A stretch of DNA of 39,277 nucleotides, taken from Lentisphaerae bacterium GWF2_44_16. Its GTDB lineage: Bacteria; Verrucomicrobiota; Lentisphaeria; Victivallales; GWF2-45-14. The stretch covers positions 1-39,277 of the forward strand of contig MHBF01000103.1 in the NCBI GenBank assembly GCA_001803225.1, written 5' to 3'. The stretch's first letter is position 1, and each line of letters opens with the position of its first letter. Below, in pieces: positions 8,134-15,356 of this stretch. A model generated the notes under the pieces. That model made no database searches and was not told where the DNA came from. It was given only the letters and a program-made list of their open reading frames with translations. The position numbers and the translations under genes were made by a program.

Positions 8134-9453
8134 TCACGCATTTTGTGTCTGTGCTTCACAACGATTGGTTCGAGCCCAGTTGATATACTCAATCAGTTTA
8201 TGGGACAGTTTACGGCAGATTGGCGAATCTACATCATAGCAGTTATTCAATTCGCCCGGGTCTTTACGTAGGTCGTAAAACTCATATTCAAAATCATCGC
8301 TGAAAAACCTGGTTTTTATAATAAGTTTGGCGTCATTTGTCCGCACAGACCAAACTTCACGTTCGTCGGAGTCCAGGGCCTGCCATCCGGCCGGCATCGT
8401 TTCGGAGAAGACGAACGGCCTGAAATCCCGTACCCTGCCGTTGATCAGAGCTAACAATGATTTGCCCTCGTGCGGTGTCGTTAATTTCAAACCGAGAAGT
8501 TCGAAAATAGTCGGCATAATATCCATCTGGGCGATTTGTTCTTCAATCACCTTTCCCGCCGGTAATTTTCCGGGCAGATGCATAATCAGTGGAACTTTGA
8601 TTGATTCTTCATAGAGAGTCCCTGACAAATTGCATGAACAATGCCCCACGTGCCCGCGTTCCATCAATTCTTCACCGTGGTCACTGGTAATAATAATCAA
8701 TGTGTCATCAAATATTCCCAATTCCTTCAATTTCCTGACCCAGCGGCCGACCATGTCGTCGAACACTTTAACTTCGCCGTCATAGAGTGCGGTTATAAAC
8801 GGCTTTTCCTTTTCCGTCAAATCAACAATGCCGAAACTCCGCTTGTGGCTTTCATCGGTATTGTTATCAGGCAGGGCATCTTTTTCGCCGGCCTGCAGTT
8901 TGCTGATTTTGCCGGAAGGATGGACGATCAGGCGGCTCCTCACTATGGATAACTTTTTCAGAGTCTCTTCATCGGGCGTCAATCCCGGCTCCAGGAACAT
9001 CTTGAAATATTCTTCCGGTGGATTGTACGGCAAATGAGTTGGATACGGTTCGGCATAAAAGAACCATTGTTCATTACGGTGGTCAGAGAAATACTTCTCC
9101 ATATCCTCCCCCCTGGTATCACGCCTGAACCCCAGAGGATGCCAGCGCAGCACCATTTCGCCGTCCACTAAAATACCGTTCTTCTCCATCACGTGAATCG
9201 GGCTTTCAGCAGGCGTTGCCGACAACCATTTCGCGAAGGATTTCTGGGAAACCACACCATGCGTCGCGCTCGACAGGCCGGTTACAAGCGAAATCACAGG
9301 AGGAAGGGTATGCGACGCGGTAGCTGTGAGATTTCTGAACATGACGCCGTCTTCCGCCAGTTTATCTATATTCGGAGATGTCTTTTTTTTATAACCGTAA
9401 CAGCCGAGGTGCGCAGGCCGCAGCGCGTCATCCATTATGAAAAGCACGTTCAC
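8134..9453 (-). CDS. Sulfatase-fold (alkaline phosphatase superfamily) hydrolase with Thr at the nucleophile position
   Basis: 439 residues. The N-terminal metal-binding strand is VLFIMDDALRPAHLGCYGY, and PNIDKLAEDGVMFRN follows. The late metal motif is IIITSDHGEELMERGHVGH, and the C-terminal region YDLRKDPGELNN is characteristic of sulfatases. In the active-site segment (TLPPVISLVTG, residues 49-59) the C/S-x-P-S-R formylglycine motif is replaced: Thr49 occupies the nucleophile position and Val53 replaces the Arg. Thr nucleophiles are known in alkaline-phosphatase-superfamily phosphodiesterases and phosphotransferases, so a phosphoester or phosphonoester substrate is as likely as a sulfate ester. 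No signal peptide is seen. The start is GTG at 9453, with AAGGA just upstream. It is the fourth gene of the minus-strand operon. Confidence 0.85.
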   Translation of the reverse strand: MNVLFIMDDALRPAHLGCYGYKKKTSPNIDKLAEDGVMFRNLTATASHTLPPVISLVTGLSSATHGVVSQKSFAKWLSATPAESPIHVMEKNGILVDGEMVLRWHPLGFRRDTRGEDMEKYFSDHRNEQWFFYAEPYPTHLPYNPPEEYFKMFLEPGLTPDEETLKKLSIVRSRLIVHPSGKISKLQAGEKDALPDNNTDESHKRSFGIVDLTEKEKPFITALYDGEVKVFDDMVGRWVRKLKELGIFDDTLIIITSDHGEELMERGHVGHCSCNLSGTLYEESIKVPLIMHLPGKLPAGKVIEEQIAQMDIMPTIFELLGLKLTTPHEGKSLLALINGRVRDFRPFVFSETMPAGWQALDSDEREVWSVRTNDAKLIIKTRFFSDDFEYEFYDLRKDPGELNNCYDVDSPICRKLSHKLIEYINWARTNRCEAQTQNA

Positions 9454-9468
9454 AATTCCTTGCTCCGC

Positions 9469-10401
9469 TCAATATTTGACATTACTTGAGAGCTTGCTGT
9501 ATTTCATTGCCTGTGCCACAATATCAACCCCGACTTCCTTGCTCCATGCGTCGAGAATGGCTTTTGAATATTTTCCAGGAGAACCGTTCCCGATTTTTCT
9601 TCCGTCTATTTCGGTCATGGGAAGCAGGCAGTAAGATGATGTAGTCCAAAATGCCTCATCCGCGCAGTATGCTTCATAAAGAGTGATATCTTTTTCCACG
9701 ACAGTATAACCGAGCTTTTTCGCCAGTTTCATGGCAAAATTTCTGCTTTCGCCCACAAGAATATTTCTTGTTGTAGGGGTATAGATGATCTCATTCATGA
9801 CAAAAAACATATTTGCGCCTGTACCCTCCGTAATAAATCCGTCGAGATCCAGCATGAACGCAAAAGCGTCTTTGCACATTCTCTTTGCATCAAGCTTTGA
9901 CAGGAAATGTGGAAGCCGCGCGCGGTTTTTGCATCTCTGCTCGAAACACTGCGGAGGAATGTTACGGTAAAAAGAACATACTGCGGCTTTGCCTGTCTCA
10001 TAATATTTTGCGAACTCATTAAAAGGCATTTCCACTATGTAGGCGAAAATATTGGGTTTGCTGTCAGTTTTCTTCATCAGCGGCATGGGGAAAGTATCTC
10101 CCGGGGTAACTTCAACACATGCCCAGAAATCGAAATCCTCCGGACTGCCGCCAATATTTGTTTCCAATACTTCATTACAGGCTTTTCTCACATCTTTCAT
10201 ATCCACGTTATGTATGAGCCCTGAATAAATAAGTGACCTTTCAAGTCTTTTCATGTGTTCTTCAAAAAGAAAATATTTATGTTTGAAAGTCCTTATCGAC
10301 TCATAAAAACACGCCCCGTAAAGCCTGCCCATATCGAATATTGATATTTTCGCATCAGCTTCGGGAACGAGATTACCATTAAGCCATACTAAGTTTTCCA
10401 T
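9469..10401 (-). CDS. Class IV PLP-dependent aminotransferase (branched-chain / D-amino acid aminotransferase fold)
   Basis: 310 residues. The N-terminal WLNGNLVPEADAKISIFD and GACFYESIRTF are the hallmark first-domain motifs, with LFEEHMKRLERS following. The catalytic lysine is K158 by alignment (QRCKNRARLPHFLSKLDAKR). LDLDGFITEGTGANMFFV is the PLP phosphate-binding signature, and WTTSSYCLLPMTEIDGRKIG is the final class IV motif. It transfers an amino group between an amino acid and a 2-oxo acid, or could be an aminodeoxychorismate-lyase-like eliminase. Substrate cannot be deduced. ATG 10401 is preceded by AGAAGGTG. It lies 15 bases after the dehydrogenase gene and 15 before the sulfatase-fold gene, so co-transcription and joint function are very likely. 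Confidence 0.9.
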   Translation of the reverse strand: MENLVWLNGNLVPEADAKISIFDMGRLYGACFYESIRTFKHKYFLFEEHMKRLERSLIYSGLIHNVDMKDVRKACNEVLETNIGGSPEDFDFWACVEVTPGDTFPMPLMKKTDSKPNIFAYIVEMPFNEFAKYYETGKAAVCSFYRNIPPQCFEQRCKNRARLPHFLSKLDAKRMCKDAFAFMLDLDGFITEGTGANMFFVMNEIIYTPTTRNILVGESRNFAMKLAKKLGYTVVEKDITLYEAYCADEAFWTTSSYCLLPMTEIDGRKIGNGSPGKYSKAILDAWSKEVGVDIVAQAMKYSKLSSNVKY

Positions 10402-10416
10402 GTTACACCTTCTGTT

Positions 10417-11409
10417 TCAGTTAAAAAATGATACGGCAGGAATATCTACCATTGTTTTGAGCCCTGGCGATACCCTGATGATCTGTTTTACCGCGTTAAT
10501 AATTATCGCGCATGTCGCAATGTCTCCATTAACGCCACCTTCGATTTTTGAGCGGATATCCGGTTCACCTGTTATTTCAACTAAATCATACGTTTCAGGT
10601 TCCCCTACGGCAGCCCTGAAAATCAAGGATATAAGCTCTTTCCCATTAGACCAGCCACGACCTGTCTGGAATACCCCCGCCGCATTGCCGGCCTTTATCG
10701 TTATCGCGTCAGTTACAATATCTTTTTCTGCAATAACCGCTTCTATTATGTCTTCTGTTCTGTCGAGTTTCCAGCCCATCCTTGATGCTATCATCTGAAT
10801 TGATTCGGTTAATCCCACATGCCTGAGGGAACCATCATTTTTTTTAGCTTCAAATTCGTCAAGCGTCAGTCCGGCTCCTATTTTCTTTTGGAATGGGACT
10901 CTGCGGAATTGGGCGTTCTGGATACGGCTCACTTTTATTTTTTCCACGTTCTGACATACGGCTGTAAGTGCAGTCGGGAGGAAGTCCATAAGAAATCCGG
11001 GATTGACCCCTGTGCCGATTACAGCCACTCCGCATTTTTTAGCTGTCCCGTCGATTTCATTTGCACCCTCGGAATGTGCGTCCCAGGGATATGACAGTTC
11101 CTCGCATGTTGACACAACATGCAAACCGCATTCGGCTATTTCTTTTATCTGGGAAACTATTCTTTTCACATCTGATACGGTCGTCAGAATTACCACATCT
11201 GCTTTTGCCCGTGCGAGGGCTTCTTTTACTGATGATGATATCGGGATACTTAACCCTTCAATGCCACAGTGTTTGCCGAGATTCTTTCCTTTAACGGACG
11301 GATTTATGTCTACCGCACCTGTTATTTCAAGGTTCCTCCGCGAAGCAAACTTGACTGTTTTCACGCCTAGGGGACCGAGCCCCATAATTATTACTTTGAT
11401 TTTTTCCAT
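10417..11409 (-). CDS. Dihydrodipicolinate-reductase-fold amine/amino acid dehydrogenase (2,4-diaminopentanoate dehydrogenase-like)
   Basis: 330 residues. An N-terminal Rossmann fold (VIIMGLGPLGVKTVKFA, GxGxxG at about 10-15) is followed by ADVVILTTVSDV and GLHVVSTCEELSYPW, then GVAVIGTGVNPGFLMDFLP. That last motif is typical of NAD(P)-dependent 2,4-diaminopentanoate dehydrogenase and related proteins often labelled dihydrodipicolinate reductase. It lacks the classical DapB lysine-pathway signature, so a role in lysine synthesis is unlikely. Family members oxidatively deaminate an amine next to an amino acid group. The pairing with a class IV aminotransferase gene supports amine or amino-acid chemistry. 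It is the second gene of the minus operon, 28 bases after the deacetylase gene. Confidence 0.8.
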   Translation of the reverse strand: MEKIKVIIMGLGPLGVKTVKFASRRNLEITGAVDINPSVKGKNLGKHCGIEGLSIPISSSVKEALARAKADVVILTTVSDVKRIVSQIKEIAECGLHVVSTCEELSYPWDAHSEGANEIDGTAKKCGVAVIGTGVNPGFLMDFLPTALTAVCQNVEKIKVSRIQNAQFRRVPFQKKIGAGLTLDEFEAKKNDGSLRHVGLTESIQMIASRMGWKLDRTEDIIEAVIAEKDIVTDAITIKAGNAAGVFQTGRGWSNGKELISLIFRAAVGEPETYDLVEITGEPDIRSKIEGGVNGDIATCAIIINAVKQIIRVSPGLKTMVDIPAVSFFN

Positions 11410-11437
11410 CTTTTATGCCTTCCCTTTATTCTTATTA

Positions 11438-12283
11438 TTATTTTTTGCCAAGAAATTCTTCTGTTTCGGACGCCCATACACACTTTGTTTTCAAAGACGC
11501 GATGAACTCAAATATTTTTTCGGCAGTTTTAAATCCATCCGCCAGGTACATACAAAGCGGATGCATGAGGATTGTAGCTAGTCCCCCCATCTCATCTATA
11601 GCCTGTATTTGAGCCCTGACAATGCGGCCCCATTTGTCTATTTCAAACGAACGATTTGTCGGAGCATCTTTGAACGGCCAGTTTTTACGTTGTCTTTCCA
11701 CATACTCGCAGGTTCTGTGTGCATGAAAAAGATGATCATGGTCCATCAGCACGTTCATCGGGTGTGATATCAGGCCGGCCTCCGTTTTCTCTGGCAATAT
11801 CTTATTCCAGTTAAGTTCATCAGAAATAAATCTTATACCGTTTACAAAGAGTATTTTTTCTGTATTTTCATCTTTCACCAGACCGTGACTTCGCCATGTC
11901 AGAAGTTTTTTCCCCGTCTTCTCTTCCGCTATGCCAATCATCTTTTGCACATCCTGCTCCTGATCTTCATAAGTTCCATGAGAGTGCGCATGCGAACAGG
12001 ATGGCAATCCAGTAGCCGCGTCAGTGCTTTCGGTTTTGCGCGGCAGGCCGCTGAACGTATGGCCCCCAATTTCAACATTATCGGCTTCTGCAATTGCCTT
12101 GAACTCTTCCCATTGCTCCTGAAAAGTCATGCCTGTGGTATAAAAGGTAACTTTCAGGTTGTACTTCTTTAAGAGTTCCAGATATTTTCCGCATATCTCG
12201 ATTTCATTCATACCGTCAGGGATAAACCGCTGATCGTTTATTTTCAGTGAATCATGGTGAATATCTCCTGTCAGGCATATCAT
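11438..12283 (-). CDS. Polysaccharide deacetylase-like (NodB-fold) protein
   Basis: 281 residues. It opens with ICLTGDIHHDSLK, equivalent to the first catalytic motif (usual TFDDG), with D and His residues suitable for metal and base roles. NLKVTFYTTGMTF follows, then NVEIGGHTFSGLP, which replaces the usual HSxxH, and later KKLLTWRSHG. This places it in the carbohydrate esterase 4-like superfamily, in an atypical subgroup. Members remove N-acyl groups from amino sugars, amides or related compounds. No signal peptide is visible, so a cytoplasmic small substrate is more likely than a polymer. The ATG at 12283 has GGAG about 8 bases upstream. It is the first gene of the five-gene operon, directly downstream of the ROK-type operator. 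Confidence 0.8.
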   Translation of the reverse strand: MICLTGDIHHDSLKINDQRFIPDGMNEIEICGKYLELLKKYNLKVTFYTTGMTFQEQWEEFKAIAEADNVEIGGHTFSGLPRKTESTDAATGLPSCSHAHSHGTYEDQEQDVQKMIGIAEEKTGKKLLTWRSHGLVKDENTEKILFVNGIRFISDELNWNKILPEKTEAGLISHPMNVLMDHDHLFHAHRTCEYVERQRKNWPFKDAPTNRSFEIDKWGRIVRAQIQAIDEMGGLATILMHPLCMYLADGFKTAEKIFEFIASLKTKCVWASETEEFLGKK

Positions 12284-12315
12284 AAAATATCTCCAGCAGT
12301 TATTCCTTAAATTTT

Positions 12316-12340
12316 ATCAACTAGAAATATTCTAGTTGAT
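12316..12340. promoter_or_regulatory. 25-bp palindromic operator, probable ROK-regulator binding site (copy 1)
   Basis: A perfect inverted repeat, ATCAACTAGAA at 12316-12326 and TTCTAGTTGAT at 12330-12340, around a 3-base centre. It covers the -10 box of the minus-strand operon promoter and lies about 100 bp from the divergent ROK gene. A second version of this site occurs at 13791-13815. Confidence 0.8.
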
Positions 12341-12357
12341 TGTTTGGTATTTGTCAA
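12329..12357 (-). promoter_or_regulatory. Sigma70-type promoter of the deacetylase-to-URO-D operon
   Basis: Read on the minus strand: TTGACA at 12357-12352, a 17-base spacer, and TAGAAT at 12334-12329. The -10 lies inside the palindrome at 12316-12340. The predicted leader before the ATG at 12283 is about 40 bases. The first 11 bases (TTGACAAATAC) are identical to those of the promoter at 13774. Confidence 0.8.
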
Positions 12358-12407
12358 TAGCCTTTTGCCGGATTTTCATGAATTTATTTGGAATTTATCT
12401 ATTTGTA

Positions 12408-12435
12408 TTGATTTTTCCCAGATTTGTTGTATGAT
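12408..12435 (+). promoter_or_regulatory. Possible promoter of the ROK regulator gene
   Basis: TTGATT at 12408-12413, a 16-base spacer, and TATGAT at 12430-12435. The -10 ends only 8 bases before the ATG at 12444, so the transcript would be leaderless or nearly so. This fits the lack of a Shine-Dalgarno sequence there. Confidence 0.5.
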
Positions 12436-12443
12436 ATTTAATT

Positions 12444-13604
12444 ATGGAAAAAGAAACCTGCAATCACAAACAGATGAGAAAAATCAACCGATCCGCCGTA
12501 TTGAACCATCTACGGCAGACTGGCCCCCGGCCAAGGGCGGAAATTGCACGCGATCTGAAAATGGATGGCACAACCATCACTCATCTGGTGCGTGAGCTCC
12601 TGAAAGAAAAACTGCTTTGCGTCCAGTCAATCGGACGTTCCAGCACCGGCAAACCGCAGGACCTGCTGGATATAAATCCCGACGGGGCCACTGCGGCCGG
12701 AATATCGCTGGCCCCGGGTTCCGTCAGCGGAGTGATTTTGAATTTAAAAGGAGAAGTCATTTCACGTGAGCATATCATGACGTCCCATTCGATTTCGCGA
12801 CAGAAGCTTATGGGATTCATCGAGAAGATAATTGAAAACATACTTTCACATCCTTCCAACCAGTCCTTACGGGAACTTGGTGTCGCATACCATGGAATAT
12901 TTCCTGTAAAGGAAAAATCTTCTCTCAGGACACTTCATCTTCCTGCTCTTGAGGGCTTGGATATCAAATCACGGCTAAAAGAGAAGTACGGGTTCGAGCC
13001 CAGATTGATTAGCGCGACACGCGCAGTGGCCGAAGCCGAAATGTGGCTCGGGAACATGTCCGCCGCACCTGACTTTTGCATTGTCGACCTTGGCGTGGGG
13101 ATCGGCAGTGTTAACATTTCCAGCGGAGTCATTCAATATGGGACAAGGGGGCTGGCGGGAGAACTGGGGCATACGAAAATTATCCCTGATGGTGAAAAAT
13201 GCCTTTGCGGGCACTTCGGCTGCCTGGAAACTGTAGCGTCAATCAATGCCATTGAGAAGAAAACCGGAGCCGCCTTGAAACGTGATATTCATTTTGACGA
13301 AATAGTTCATTTATTTAAATCAGGCAATAAAACTGTAAAAAACATCATCTCAAATGCGGCAAAATACCTGGCAATCGCAACGGGCAACATGATCAATCTT
13401 CACAATCCCTCAAAACTGATATTCAGCGGATTGCTGATGGAGCTCGGAGAACCGTTTTTTGATGAGATCAAACTTCATATTTCCGAATCAGCCCTCCCTG
13501 AATTGCTGGAAGACACTATCCTGCAGCGTTCATCACTAGGTGATTACAGTCCAGCCATTGGCGCCGCCGTTATCAGCATAAAAGATATCTTTGCCATTCA
13601 CTGA
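12444..13604 (+). CDS. ROK-family transcriptional regulator (NagC/XylR type)
   Basis: 386 residues. A winged helix-turn-helix at about residues 14-58 (INRSAVLNHLRQTGPRPRAE, then IARDLKMDGTTITHLVREL) precedes a ROK domain. IVDLGVGIGSVNISSG and GLAGELGHTKI match the ROK signature, and CLCGHFGCLE is the Zn-binding motif. NagC/XylR-type members repress sugar and amino-sugar genes and release DNA on binding a sugar or sugar phosphate. It is transcribed away from the minus operon. The two matching palindromes on its flanks are the best candidates for its targets. The ATG at 12444 is used; an in-frame ATG at 12474 also lacks a ribosome binding site and would still keep the HTH. Confidence 0.93.
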   Translation: MEKETCNHKQMRKINRSAVLNHLRQTGPRPRAEIARDLKMDGTTITHLVRELLKEKLLCVQSIGRSSTGKPQDLLDINPDGATAAGISLAPGSVSGVILNLKGEVISREHIMTSHSISRQKLMGFIEKIIENILSHPSNQSLRELGVAYHGIFPVKEKSSLRTLHLPALEGLDIKSRLKEKYGFEPRLISATRAVAEAEMWLGNMSAAPDFCIVDLGVGIGSVNISSGVIQYGTRGLAGELGHTKIIPDGEKCLCGHFGCLETVASINAIEKKTGAALKRDIHFDEIVHLFKSGNKTVKNIISNAAKYLAIATGNMINLHNPSKLIFSGLLMELGEPFFDEIKLHISESALPELLEDTILQRSSLGDYSPAIGAAVISIKDIFAIH

Positions 13605-13773
13605 CCGCCCGTTTCCTCTTCTCAGAAAAAAAGAACCTTTCACTAATCATTTTCAAGAAGAAAAGTTTTGCGCTTCTCTGTTCTGAAGTCATGAAACATT
13701 CGGACCGCGGCAATAAAACCAGTACAAAATAGAAAAAATCTAAACAATTTAATATAAACACAATAAAATGCTA

Positions 13774-13802
13774 TTGACAAATACAATTTCATCAAGTAGA
13801 AT
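13774..13802 (+). promoter_or_regulatory. Sigma70-type promoter of the three-paralogue operon
   Basis: TTGACA at 13774-13779, a 17-base spacer, and TAGAAT at 13797-13802. The -10 lies inside the operator-like palindrome at 13791-13815. Spacing between -35 and operator (11 bases) is identical to the divergent promoter at 12329-12357. Confidence 0.8.
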
Positions 13803-13815
13803 ACATCTAGTTGTG
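13791..13815. promoter_or_regulatory. Palindromic operator, probable ROK-regulator binding site (copy 2)
   Basis: 25 bases beginning ATCAAGTAGA and ending TCTAGTTGTG, matching operator copy 1 at 18 of 25 positions by eye. The differences lie mostly in the central spacer and the last two bases. It overlaps the -10 of the promoter at 13774, the arrangement expected for repression. Confidence 0.75.
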
Positions 13816-14008
13816 CGGGCAATAACTTAAACAAACGGGCGGGGGGATCTCTCAGAGTTCCCTATGGCATCCAAAGCACGAGTAAATATATAGGGACGGA
13901 AAATCGTAAAAATCGCCGAAGCCGAGGGGCAAAATAAATTTGATATCGATACGCTGTGAATCTTACCTGTAGCATTGAACAGCGTTCATAAACTGAATGA
14001 GGAATTTT

Positions 14009-15343
14009 ATGAAAATGAAAACCTTTTTTAATTTCGCACTGCTTTTCTCAACCCTTTCCGTTTTCGCCATCGACACAGACACGGACAAATTTTTCAAAAC
14101 AAATCCCGACCCGTCGATAAAGCTCCCCGCAGACCAGCTTTATCCTCGCGGACAGCTTTTCCCGTTCAGTTTTTATTCTGTAGGGGGAGGAACTGAACAA
14201 AAGCGCGGGGATCTCCTGCCCCAGGCACAAAAAGACGCCGATATGAAACAGATTATCGAGGCCGGCGTCACAATGATAGGCCCACAATATGAACTTAATG
14301 ATTCTGTTGTGGCTGACGCCAGAAAATACAAAGTCAAAGCTATTTACACAGTAGCTCCTGAAATCGATGGGCAGAAAATCGATCTCAAATACCTCAACAA
14401 TCTTGCAAAAGAAAATAAAGCACTTGATACGGATAAACTGCGTAAATCGGTTATGGAAATAGTTAAACGCGAAGCAGGCAATCCTGAAATAGCATGGTGG
14501 AGCATAACCCCGGATGAATTACGCTATTGGAGAAAAGATGACATGCTCTACCTGAAGACCTGCACTGAGGCAATCAAGGAAGCCGACCCCATGAAACGGC
14601 CGATATATCTGTATGAACCAGGTCATCGCGATGCGGATGCGCTTGCTAAAACCGCTGTTTTCCTGAATATCTGCTCAAAAGGCATGTACACCAATTATTT
14701 TGGCAAAAAAAACGCAAGGGTTTACTGCCGCTGGTCAATTGAACAGGAAGTCGAAGCTATTAAATTATCAGGCGTAAAGGCTTCCATTCCAATAGTCCTC
14801 CCTGAAATGTTTCAAGAGCCTGCTGAAAACGAACTGCCCATGATTGAAACATGGGTTCGCCATGATATGTATTCCGCCTTGATTGCCGGGGCCAAAGGTG
14901 TTCTCGTATTTTCCGCCAGCAGGCGCCCCAATTTTCCAGCACGTGAACAATACCTGAAAGCATATCTCAAGATTTGTCGTGAACTGAGAGGCCCATTGAA
15001 ACTAGGGCACATATTCCTTTTCGGCGAACGCAGGGACGACATCGCTCTCAGCATATGCGAAGGCCCTGAGACAGTCGAACTGAAAATCGGAAAAGACAAT
15101 GTAAAATCCCTCCCCTCCGTGGACATGGCAGATATCGCTTATGACAATTGCCGTTACGTGTTCATCGCGAATTCCAGCGAAAGCCCGATCAACGCAGTCG
15201 TAGAAAACCTTGTTTACGGCAAGGAGGTCACCGTGCAGGACATTTTCAATCCGAAGGACATTTTCACCGCCCCTGAAGGAAATTTCAGCATCACTTTGAA
15301 ACCCTTGGAAGTCATGGTTCTTAAAATATCACTAACAAAATAA
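14009..15343 (+). CDS. Exported TIM-barrel-like protein, paralogue 1 (uncharacterised, possible glycosidase)
   Basis: 444 residues from the ATG at 14009, chosen because TGAGGAA lies 4 bases upstream; an in-frame ATG at 13997 overlaps that site. A signal peptide (KTFFNFALLFSTLSVFA) leads into a mature protein with a regular strand pattern fitting a (beta/alpha)8 barrel. The strands include LFPFSFYS, GVTMIGPQY, VKAIYTVAP, IAWWSITPDEL, RPIYLYEPGH, SIPIVLPEMF and AKGVLVFSAS. A C-terminal beta domain of about 100 residues follows. The Glu in PDEL (strand 4) and in LPEMF (strand 7) are conserved in all three paralogues, at the places where clan GH-A glycosidases carry acid/base and nucleophile. I cannot name a family, and glycosidase activity is inference. 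It is first in the operon after the ROK operator. Confidence 0.75.
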   Translation: MKMKTFFNFALLFSTLSVFAIDTDTDKFFKTNPDPSIKLPADQLYPRGQLFPFSFYSVGGGTEQKRGDLLPQAQKDADMKQIIEAGVTMIGPQYELNDSVVADARKYKVKAIYTVAPEIDGQKIDLKYLNNLAKENKALDTDKLRKSVMEIVKREAGNPEIAWWSITPDELRYWRKDDMLYLKTCTEAIKEADPMKRPIYLYEPGHRDADALAKTAVFLNICSKGMYTNYFGKKNARVYCRWSIEQEVEAIKLSGVKASIPIVLPEMFQEPAENELPMIETWVRHDMYSALIAGAKGVLVFSASRRPNFPAREQYLKAYLKICRELRGPLKLGHIFLFGERRDDIALSICEGPETVELKIGKDNVKSLPSVDMADIAYDNCRYVFIANSSESPINAVVENLVYGKEVTVQDIFNPKDIFTAPEGNFSITLKPLEVMVLKISLTK

Positions 15344-15356
15344 GAGGAGGTAGATG

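Larger units (their letters stand above)
13605..14008. other. Intergenic region with promoter, operator and long 5' leader
   Basis: No gene is seen in these ~400 bp. After the ROK stop comes AT-rich DNA, then the promoter/operator at 13774-13815, leaving a leader of about 200 nt before the ATG at 14009. The leader contains a possible hairpin (TCCCTAT at 13859-13865 with ATAGGGA at 13890-13896) and a 9-codon frame starting at 13864 (MASKARVNI) without a ribosome binding site. No known riboswitch was recognised. Confidence 0.55.

Noticed and set aside
13864..13893. Nine-codon frame MASKARVNI as a leader peptide or decayed regulator gene
   Set aside because: No ribosome binding site and no clear downstream homology; mentioned only as part of the leader.
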